Below, one piece after another: positions 46,976-56,584 of a stretch of DNA of 64,000 nucleotides. Every line of letters begins with the position of its first letter. The stretch's first letter is position 1. Both the position numbers and the translations under genes were made by a program. Below the pieces are notes generated by a model. The model had not been told where the DNA came from and did not search any database. It worked only from the letters and a program-made list of their open reading frames with translations. Source of the DNA: Sanguinoderma infundibulare (taxonomy: Eukaryota > Basidiomycota > Agaricomycetes > Polyporales > Polyporaceae); assembly GCA_032821775.1 (NCBI GenBank), contig JAVLRN010000015.1, forward strand, positions 62,001-126,000, given 5' to 3'.

Positions 46976-48225
46976 CCCGATCGGCACTACATTCATCCCA
47001 CGTGGGCCCAACCCGATGATCTCGGATGTAATAAACTCTGTTTACGCACTTGTGTTCGATCGCGATCGACGTCGCGTCACTAGCACCAGGTGTAAACGGT
47101 TCACACCCCAGGTTCGAGTAGACGGAACGCCGGGAGCAGCAGTGAGCTGTTGTCATACACATACACGATCACCGAACTTCTGTGCGACGTACTTACTACT
47201 ACGGTAAACAACTACGTATGTATGTATAGAGGCTCTGTAATGCGAGTGCGTCGGACGGGGACGATGTATGATCGGGGACAATTGAAACGGTGTCGCACAA
47301 TACTGCTGCAAACAGTGGCGTGCATTTTTCAGAAAGGCGGGAAACCACGGCATGGTAAAGATAGAGACGGGATAGGGATATCTTACACAAATAAGGAGAC
47401 CTAGATCGCAAACTCGCAGGCTGGAACAAAAAATCGCGAGTGGGCAATAAACATCTAGGCTACAGCCGGCGCCCGGGCCGCAAGATCCTCTAGGGAGCAT
47501 CTTCCGAGGAGACGTAGAGAACGATAATGTTGCACGCCACAGGCGCAACGGGCGCGGGATGGAGAGAAGCAAGACCGCGCGTGGTATCAGGTGGTGAGAT
47601 AGGACGGTTATTGTCCCAGGGGAATATGGTGGAGGGTCATTAGTTGGACCACGCCATGACATCGTTGCGAGGACCTATGGCAGGAGCGGCGTCCAGGTTG
47701 GCGGTAACACCGACACTGAACACGCGCATGGGGCATCTGAGAGACTGGGAACGTAGATGTCGATAAAGTCATGAAGCGGCTCGGCAGTTTCTATGACCTG
47801 ATGGATGCGATCAGTGGCGGATCCCTCCTCGATGGGCTTCCTATCAGGTTTCGCTGTGGGATGAGCAAGGGTGGTCAACATTGCAAGGGTGGTGCTGCTT
47901 GTACCTCCATACCTGAATCGCACCCGCCGCCGCTACAAGTAGAGGAAGACGTTACGACGGTTGCTTTTTGAGAAGATGAAAACGCTGCCCAAAGGCTTTA
48001 GATGCCCTGGATAGAAGACTCGACAATGATTGAGCCCAAGCGTCTAATACGCTACTGCTGGGGCGCACTCGGATGTGATGACTCCGCCACTAGAAAAAAT
48101 CACCCGTCGCTTGTGCCATCGCCCGTTACAGAGAGGAAATTCGCAGCAAAAATTACAATATCAAGATTGTAAGGTGCACTTACAGTAGCACAGTGATAGA
48201 GCCAGGGCGGGGTATCGGTATCCGT
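46876..48225. other. Intergenic, 1.3 kb, with repeat copy 2
   Basis: Contains the promoter of kinase B and the dispersed repeat (46991..47454). From 47455 to 48225 nothing supported was seen. Confidence 0.5.
46991..47454. repeat. Dispersed repeat, copy 2 (about 464 bp)
   Basis: Same orientation as 38517..38945 and nearly identical outside two indels. This copy carries the extra AGCACCAGGTGTAAACGG segment near 47080 and GATCGGGGACA near 47270. It lies just 5' of kinase B, beyond the duplicated promoter, and is not present beside kinase C. Confidence 0.85.
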
Positions 48226-49877
48226 TCACATGATGACACAGTCCGACTTCTTCTTGGGCTGCGTACCGTCCTTGATAGCGCGCCTCCTCGCCCCGCGCTG
48301 CCGCTCCTGCAGCTGACGCTCCCTGTCCGCACGCTCGAGCTCCTGGCGAGCGTAGTAGTCGTTCATGCGCTGTTCTTCCGCCGCCTGCAGCTGCCGCGCC
48401 AGCTCTTCGCTGGAACGTACGAACGAACCTGTCAGCACGCCATGCAACGTACACAGATAACGGGAGGTGATGCGACTCACTCGGCGCGGTCCGCGAGCGT
48501 CATCCCCGCGGCCTGGTGTTCGAGCGCCGCCAGCGCGCTCTCGGCCGTGTGCCCGGCGTAGTCGCCGCCCGCGGGGCTCGAATTGCGGAACTCGGAGTCG
48601 ACGAACGTCGACCACCCGCCGTCGACGTCCTCGAGCCGTTCCCACACGACGGAGGACTCGTGCAGGAAGACCTGGTCGCTGACGAGCGTGTAGAGCGCGC
48701 CGTCGGTGGGGGCCTTGTAGAGCACGGAGAGATGCGAGTTGCGAAAGAGGGCGAAGAGGGAGTTGGGAGGGAGGGAGGACGCGAGGTCGAAGAGGCCGTA
48801 ATATGTGAGTTGGGACGAGGTGGACTCGATGTACGAGCGGACCACGAGCGCTGCCAATGCATTGGTAAATTAGTCGAGGCCTTATGAACGTGGAAAGTGA
48901 GGAGAGGACGAACGCACCATCCTCGACCTTCTGCTGCTGCTGGGGCGTGAGGTTGTACATGCGTGAACTTGACGGTCCGGCTCCTGCGGAAGATGAGGGT
49001 CCAGGCTCGTCCTCGGCGACGACGAAGTTGCCCTTGGTGAAGTAGTCGACCTCGACGAGAAGGTTGACGGCGGAGTCGTAGTCTGCTAGTCGGGAGACGA
49101 CCTTGAACTCGGGGCTGGAGGGGTCTACTAGCCAGCCGTGGACGAGCTTGATGCCGGCCTGTTCGAAGAGCTGAAGCTCGCCTCCGGCGCCGGCTGGGCG
49201 GAAGGACGTTGGGCCGGTGAAGACTGGGTTCAGGTCCATTCCCTCTGCAACGTTGACCATCAGAGACGGGACGCTCATGAAGTAAAACCGACGAGGGAAT
49301 GCTCACTCCGAGTAGCCGGCATGATGGATAGCGCCGCGGAGATATCGACCTCTGGACATGCCAGCAGCAGGTACTCGGCCACGAGGTGGGACAGGTGCTC
49401 GTACGAGACCGTGGGCCTATCGTAGGGCAGGATCTGGATCTTGTCGCGCAAGATGAGGATGTTGCCTACAGCGCGATGTCAGTGGCTGCGGCGACGCGGT
49501 TACGGCACGGACGCACAAATAGCGATGAATGAGCAAGGGCTGATTAAAAGCCTGTTAGCGTTGCGATGCGTGGAAAATGCGCCAGACACTTACCCATTAA
49601 AGTTCTGCGTGATGATCTTGTACATTCGAGGGGCGGCCTCGGGTACTGGTCTAAAGGATATCTCTTTGAGGTACCATATCTCTTCTATAGATGCCTGGAT
49701 ATTCTCGTTGCTGCGAGTCTCCTCTTCCGGTCGCGGCGTTCGTTCCCTCTCCTCTACTTCTAGGGTATCTCGGGATGGCGCTTTTTCTGGAGCTAGAGTT
49801 TGTGCGGGAGCTGGAGCTTGTACGGGAGCCGGAGCCGGAGTCGAAAGTTCAGGTACTTCGGAATCGGGTTCAGACAT
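48226..49877 (-). CDS. MINDY-family K48-specific deubiquitinase with C-terminal CaaX box
   Basis: Six exons (49877..49594, 49539..49517, 49465..49307, 49244..48918, 48850..48481, 48409..48226) splice exactly to 448 aa. MINDY (FAM63) features in order are: WYLKEISFRP; the catalytic segment NGPCSFIAICNILILRDK with Cys97, encoded by a 23-nt micro-exon; MDLNPVFTGPTSFRP; HGWLVDP; YYGLFDLASSLPP; and the catalytic-His segment FRNSHLSVLYK (H304) with GALYTLVSDQVFL. A helical tail (EELARQLQAAEEQRMNDYYA) resembles the ubiquitin-binding MIU of the family. The protein ends KKSDCVIM, a CaaX prenylation motif that would anchor it to membranes. MINDY enzymes trim long K48-linked ubiquitin chains. An alternative start 60 bp upstream (49937) is in frame. 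The gene lies between the arms of the FunK1 inverted duplication. Confidence 0.93.
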
Positions 49878-50290
49878 GCAGTGCTCGCTGTATACGGAAA
49901 TTTGCGGAAACGGGGGAACTGCGCATAACGAGGACATGGATTCAGTTTCGTTCCAAGCTACCAGTTCCGTTGACTTACGTTGTGAGCGCGGCCAATCTCC
50001 GAGCTCGGATTGCGGTGGGAAGTGTGGGAGATGGTGGGTGGAGAAGAGGTCGGCTGAATGAGCAGCGCCACGTTGCCACGGCGTCTCCGTTCCCCAAACC
50101 GGGCGTGGCGGTGCGGCTTCCCAATCCCATTACGCCGAGATCTATCCGGAGGCGGCCTCGCTCGGCCTCGAGTCCTCGGCTACTTAGCAGCAAAACTTGC
50201 ACCTCGGACAGAATCGGACACCCCGGAGTACAGGCATACATTGACAAGACATCCGACTGCTATTCGTACACCTCCCTTGAGTACGTCCTC

Positions 50291-51762
50291 CTAATCATCC
50301 GCGACAATCAGGACACACTTTCCGAAGTTCTTTCCGCTCTGCACGTCCACGATCGCCTGCCCCGCCTGCTCGAGCCCGCGCACGGGGTACTCCTTGTACT
50401 TGATATCGCCGCTTGCGACGCGCTTCGGAACCGTCGCGTAGAACTCTTCGACGTACTTGTCACGAAGCGATGCGACGACGAAGCCGTAGATGGAGAGCTC
50501 GCTCGACATGATCTTGGTCAAGTTCTTGACGTGGTACGACTCCGGGGAGTTGTATCCTGAGATCATGCCGCATTCCTGAGTTCAAGTTCGAGTATGTCAG
50601 TCCCAGACAGCCAAATTGGATGGGGAAGGGACGCACGATGAACCGGCCATAGCGCGCAGAGTGCTCGAGCGCGGCTTCGAGAGTCTCGCCGCCGACGTTG
50701 TCCCAGTAGACGTCGACGGGGCCCTCTTTCGCGAGCACCTCGTTGGTTTTGGTCGTCTTGTAGTTGAACGCGACGTCGGCTCCGACGGACTTGATGAAGT
50801 TCACTTTGTCATCAGAACCGGCGGACGCGATGACCTTCAAGCCGTCCGCCTTCGCGAGTTGAATCACAGTACTACAAGGCGCTAGGTCGGCGAGGCAAAA
50901 TTGCGAATATGAAAGTCGCTTACGCTCCGACAGGTCCAGCACCTGCTGTGACAAACGCGACTTCGCCCTAACGATGAGAGATCAGCCACGGCTCGCATAG
51001 GCCTCGAGGAGACCAGATGCACCTTCTTCGCACGCGCGTATTCTTTCCACGCGTAGAACGCCGTTTCACCTGCCATCGAGTTAGTGCTGTACAAAAGTGC
51101 TCGACAAGGCAGACTTACCAGGCATCCCGCAGATACCGACGTACGCACTCCAAGGCAACTGCTCTTCGTTTTTGATCACGCGGTACTGCGAAGGATCGGG
51201 CTTGATAGAATACTGCTCAAATGCTGGGACCAACCACTGAGCATGAAAGCGACGCCATCAGATGAGAAACTGACCATGGATCCCGTAGACATGGTCGCCA
51301 GGTTGGAGCGCTGCGTTCTCCGAGCGAAGGACAACGCCCAATCCGTATCCGTACAGTCTATCGCGATCACGGGGGATGAGACGAGATAGCAATCAAAGAA
51401 AACAGTGCGTACGGATCGTTCAGAATATATGCGGGCTAACAAGGCAACGCGAATGGTCAATCGCTAAAAACATTGTTCAATGAGATCACTCACGGTGTAA
51501 CTTTTGATGCTCGCGTCGCGCATCTTCGCTCGCATGTACGGATCGATGGAGAGCACGAGCACCTTGACGAGAAAGCCTCCATTCAGAGGTGCAGTCTCAA
51601 GATCGATCGTCTGCGATTCATCGTAGACGGTCGTCTGTCCCGGGATAGGGAAACCTAAGAAAGAAACCTATGTCAAGCACTGGCGAGTCAAATCCGGGCA
51701 GCAGCCAACATACCAGTCGGGATCTCCTTGAAGAGGTATCGTCCGTTAGTTACGGGAGCCAT
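50291..51762 (-). CDS. NADPH-dependent alkenal/prostaglandin-reductase-like MDR oxidoreductase
   Basis: Nine exons (51762..51714, 51654..51494, 51435..51413, 51357..51275, 51223..51119, 51069..51023, 50967..50924, 50871..50637, 50575..50291) splice exactly to 343 aa, the normal size. This is a zinc-free medium-chain reductase: SIDPYMRAKM in the substrate domain, GYGLGVVLRSENAALQPGDH, the Rossmann loop TAGAGPVGATVIQLAK (about 163-178), and KVIASAGSDDKVNFIKSVGA, VDVYWDNVGGETLEAALE and the C-terminal PVRGLEQAGQAIVDVQSGKN, then GKCVLIVADD. Homologues are annotated as leukotriene B4 dehydrogenase, curcumin reductase or zinc-type ADH-like; they reduce C=C bonds of enals and enones with NADPH in the cytosol. 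No zinc-ligand cysteines are seen. The natural substrate is unknown. Confidence 0.93.
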
Positions 51763-52499
51763 GGTTGTCGTCTGATCCAACAGGCGATAAGGGAGAAGTG
51801 ACGGAGACTCGAAAAGCTTATAACCTACTGATCAGGTAAACGCCAGAGCTACAGTTTGGGCTACTGTCACCCCTGTTCGGCGTTCGGCCGGGGTTGAGGG
51901 CCGTCGAATGGAATCTCCGGGAGAGGCATAAGACCACTAGGATTGCCTCGCTCCGAGCTTTCTACATCTATAAGGACATACGTATGTCGTTAGTCCAGGT
52001 TAATATTGGGGTCCGTTGATACGAATTACTATAATGAATTGCTCACGAACGTACATGTAGTGCGACCTTGTTACAGTTTGCTGTGCCTTCGAATCCGGGA
52101 CCATCCGACGGATGATATGGAGGAAATACTGGAGATTTGACACTGTCGAGGTGATCTTCGTCGAGCTGAAGCTCCAAGTCCAATACGCAGTAAGTACTTC
52201 AAACAACCCGAGCCCCAGTGGCAGAGCAGGGTTGTCGCCAACGAGAGTAGACGCCCGTTGCCGGCCGAATATTGCGCCACCCGGCGCTATTATCTCAGCG
52301 TCGGTTGATGGTCATCCACAAAGTTGTTCAACTGGTTTCCCCAACGCCTCTGAGAGCTAGACCGCCGCATCCGCAAAACGAAACAGCGTGCGGACTACCC
52401 CGAGGACTCATCCGACTACAACGAAGAAGTCGACCTCTTCTAGATGAGTGGCCCGAAGAAGAGGCTGACCATTCCTTGGACGCAATGACTCAAATGTAG
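51763..52499. other. Intergenic, about 0.7 kb
   Basis: Promoter side of the reductase and spacer before the right arm of the duplication. No supported gene. Confidence 0.5.
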
Positions 52500-55400
52500 T
52501 GCCGATCGCGCGCGCCTGGCGCGTGTTGATTTGGCCGTTCTCATTAGCGCCTGTTCTCCGTCCGGACCATTGTTCAACCTCAACCACCACTTCTAATCCG
52601 CAACTCCTCGAACAGTATTAAATGTCTCTCTCAACCGGTGGAATCAACGGCGCCTTAGACGGCTGGCTCAACGAGCTTAGGCACAAGCTCACCAGCACCG
52701 ACGACAGTCCTCAAGATTTTCTGCGCAAGTACGTCCCGTCCCATGCGCCGCCCCCGCCATCCCGCAAGATCACAAGCGCGTTTGCGAAATGGAAGCCCCG
52801 GCAGGGCCACGAGGTGGATGACTATCCTCATCTGGTACGTCGCCGCTGTTCCCAACGACCACGAACACAGACTCATAGACTTATCTCTCCTTAGCTCGAA
52901 GGTCTAAACACCCTAGTAGCTTCTTTTCCCAAGAATAAACGCCCCTCCTTCATGGATTGCCACAAGACTATGCAGCGCTTCCCCTTCTCTGCGTTCGCGC
53001 AAAACCACCACCCCACGTATCCTGACATCGCGGTCTCCTTCCCCGGTAAGAAGCTCCACCAAGAGGACGAACATGACTGGTTCGACTTTTCGATGATCAT
53101 GCAGGCAAAGTCCAAACGCAAAGAAGACCCGTTCCAGAGAAAAGGAATCCAGGATTCCAAGACTCTCGTCCAGCTGGCCGTCAATGCTCGCAACCTCATG
53201 CTTGCGCATGGTCTGCACTGTGCCTTTGTCTTCGGGATCTATGGCGACATCGTGCGTATCTGCCGTTTCGACCGCTCCGGCGCCGTTGTCTCCCAGCCCA
53301 TGAGCCTCAAGAAGCCCGAGGGGCTCAAGATCGTCCAAGAGTTCTTTTGGCGGTTCGTCCACCCGACCGAAGACGGGCCGTTCGTCGGTTGGGATCCCAC
53401 TGTCCGACGATTGACCGACGCAGACGAACAGTGGTTGCGCAAGCGCCTCGAACTTGCTAAGGTCGACACGACGGATCTCGATCTCCGCGAGGCTCGTTCT
53501 CTGCAGGTGTTTCACGGTGCGAGCGATCGTGCACCGGAGACGTACATCGCGTTCAAGGTTCTCGACGTCAACGGACGTCTCTTCTCTCGTGCAACAACTG
53601 TGTGGTACGGTATTCGCGACACCCGTCACCGTGTCAAGAACCGCCTCGTCGACCAGCCCGGGCCCGTCTCTGATGAGGACCTCAAGGTGCGGGTCATCAA
53701 GGAGGCCTGGCGCCAGCTTACCCGCCGACCGGAGAAGGACTTCTACGATCGTCTAGACAGCACCATCCCAGTCGAAGAGCGCGTGGGCCTTCCAAGCATG
53801 CTTTGTGGAGGAGACCTTGGCGAACGCGAAGTGCAGCTCTGGGAGGCTGCGCTTTACGGAAAACCTGACGCTACGACCCCCGACGGTGCTCACCACAAGA
53901 CCCGCCTGACGGCCCATGCCTCGCATTCGGGGTCTTCGTCAAAGCCTCCCCTCTCGCTCTCCACGTCGACCGATGCCGTCGAGCTTCCGGCACACAGACC
54001 ATTGCAACAGACGTTCACGTGGCGGCAGGCGCGTGGTCCTGAGCACTGGCACCGAGAACGGAGCCAAATGCGCTTCGTGGTAGCCGAAGTTGGGCGACCG
54101 ATCACACAGTTCCGGGACACCAAGGAGCTCGTGACCGCCTTCCGAGATGCTATCATCGGTAAGCCGTTTGTTTGACGGGGTCCGTTTGTGTCCGAACAAT
54201 GCTGACGTACTCTCGCTTTTGTGCAGGCCATCGCGACGCCATGACTAAAGGCGGGATCCTTCATCGTGACATCAGCGTCGGCAACATCCTGATAGTCAAC
54301 GACCCTGCTCTGCAAAATCGATTTTGTGGTTTCATCCACGACTTCGACTACTCGTTCATTAGCCGGGAACCACCGGAAGCGGACGTCTCTACCCTTTCTG
54401 CCAAAGCGCTGGAAGAACTCTTGCGCGCGGACGATATTCATGGGGCTCTCAAGGAGAGAACTGTGAGCAAGCCTCATTTGTATTGTTTTTCACTACGGGT
54501 ATTGACTGCTTTGCCAACAGGGGACCTTTCTCTTTATGCCGCGGACGTTTCTCCTGGAGCGCCGGCTACCGCTGAAGCCTATCGTCCACTCCATTCGTCA
54601 TGATCTAGAGTGTTTCTACTGGGTCATGCTCTGGATCATCTTGCGGCACATCATCTATACTGTGTACTTCGACACCTTCGACGCTTACGAAGAGGACGAG
54701 ATCGCGGTCGAAGTCGAAGACACCGGCGTCAACACAACGCAGGACAGGGAACAAATTTGCGCTGAGGTCTTCAAGCAGGGAAACGCAGAGGACGCTCTCT
54801 CCGCAAAGGATTCCTGGATATTCCGGGCCAGTCACAGGATCCAGATCCCTGGCAATCGCCCTCTCACTGAGCTGATGCAGGCATTTGGATCGCTACTTTC
54901 CATGAAGATCCCAGGGAAGGTGGATTACGACACCGTCCTGAAGCTCTTCAATGACGCCCTTGCCAGCGACCGCTGGCCATCCTCCTCCGACGGGCCTCTC
55001 GAGTACATCCCTCCGAACCTGAGAGCGGTCAAGGAGTTCTCCTTCGAGGGTCCCGAGCCCGACCACCACGTACACGATCTCACAAGTGCTCAGATCGGCA
55101 AGGGGAAAGAGCGTGCTGTCAACACCGAGGAATGCGACGAGGACGGCCCAGCCGTAGAGGATGACGGGTCCTTCGACGAGGCATGGGATGCGGTCGACGA
55201 TCAACTCTATTCCATTCGTCCTCTTCCCGCCATCGAATTCGCTATGGCCTTCGAAGACCTGGCTTTGGTGCCAAAGGATCCCGCCGCCAGGGCCAAAGCC
55301 GACGCCGAAGAGAGGGCTAGGATTCGGGCTGAGGATCAGGCTATGGATCGGAGTGAGGCGCAGACCAACTTGGCGGCAATCACGTTGCCTGCCAGGGGGC

Positions 55401-55885
55401 TGGTCAGGGCTCGAATCGCGAACGCAGCCAACGCGGTCGCTCCTCTTCCAGGCCCTTCACAGAGCAAGCCACAGAGGCCTACCCGTGCCGCGGCTAAACG
55501 CGCGAACGCAGCCATCGCTTCTCTTGCGGGATCCTCGAAGCTCAGCCCTGCAACTCGAAGCGCGAACACAGCCAACGCGGTCGTTCCTGTTGCGGCACCT
55601 TCACGGTTCATCCCACCGAAATTCACCCGGGCCACTGCGAAGCAGTAGGCTGGCCCGACTGGAAGCAGAGCGACTCAGAGTGAGGACCATTCTCAGGATA
55701 AGCCACAGCTCTTGACGAAGAAGAAGACTCGGCGTAAATGATGACGATGCGGAAAGCTATGGCTAGAGTTGTTGGGGTTCTGCGTTGAGGTGTATTACGG
55801 CGTTCTCCCTTGACTTTGTCTTTGGTTAGGCCACACTATCTGTATCCTGCGCATTCTAATAATCAAGTTGTTTAAATATTGTATA
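52500..55885. repeat. Inverted duplication, right arm (holds FunK1 C)
   Basis: Reverse-complementary to 43380..46975, carrying promoter, gene and 3' flank. Compared with the left arm, it has a deletion that joins AAC in exon 1 to GGCGCC in the second exon across a shared ACGG tetramer. The kinase tail has also diverged in length. Confidence 0.8.
52622..55648 (+). CDS. FunK1 fungal-type protein kinase C
   Basis: Four exons (52622..52834, 52895..54158, 54227..54462, 54521..55648) splice exactly to 946 aa. It is almost identical to kinase B through the core: WFDFSMIMQAKSKRKEDPFQ, FSRATTVWYGIRDTRHR, VRVIKEAWRQL, HRDISVGN (H505-D507, N512), DFDYSF, and HSIRHDLECFYWVMLWIILR. It lacks the first intron of A, B and D together with 14 codons containing the CPGC pair: MSLSTGGIN continues straight into GALDGWLNELRHKL. 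The other three introns are kept, so this is a genomic deletion and not a retrocopy. The tail is acidic, then carries degenerate NAANAVAPLPGPSQ-type repeats. Catalytic residues are intact. Confidence 0.92.
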
Positions 55886-56584
55886 TGCCGTTCGAACGCG
55901 ATGCGCATTGAATTGTGGCACCTTCAAGACACCGGTCGTGCCTGAGCTGAAGCTTGGGCATTAGTGCTAGGAGGACGCTTGCATAACACTCATACATATG
56001 ATCGAGCATATATTACATTATACTGGGCGAAATGTGAAGCGGAGGTCGCTAGCGCCTTCCTGGACCCCAGCGTCTGAGTTGCCTTCTTCGGACACCACGT
56101 GGCCCAGAATCCTTTCGCGAACTTTGCCAACCTTTCCTTCCTCCTCCTTCCACTCCTCCTCCTCTGTCGACTGCGTTCAGAGCAAATGGAATAACAAGGA
56201 GACCTTTTTTACTCGTGCCAACGCGACACTGGGAACCACCATGCTTTCGTGGCGGCGGAACTTTCCCGGTTTCAACCCCTGCTTTCTCGCGTCCAATAGA
56301 AGGCTAACACAGAGAACATGAATAGGGTACACAGTTCCGCTGACGTGTCTACGAACGCCATCGTCAGCTCGTGGAAGTTGTGGCAGTCAAACCCTGTCAT
56401 TGAAGTTACAGCACCAATGCCTCACGCCCGGAAAGCTGGACCCACAGTGATCATTGTACTGTGAGAAATCCGCCATCACCACGGGACGGATAGGTATTAA
56501 GTGACATTTTTAGCGCCTGGGCGCTACCTGTTGTTGTCTTCCAACCACCACTCTGAATCAGCCACCTCACCTCGACGTTCTTCA
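55886..56584. other. Intergenic, 0.7 kb, between FunK1 C and D
   Basis: No supported gene. A short frame (55998..56321) has no splice partners. Confidence 0.5.

Noticed and set aside
47153..47662. 169-residue minus-strand frame upstream of kinase B
   Set aside because: Most of it is the dispersed repeat, and the same frame appears in the other copy with indels, so it reflects the repeat and not a gene.
52622..55648. Kinase C as a retrocopy of kinase B because an intron is missing
   Set aside because: Three other introns and both non-coding flanks are retained, so a genomic deletion explains the loss.
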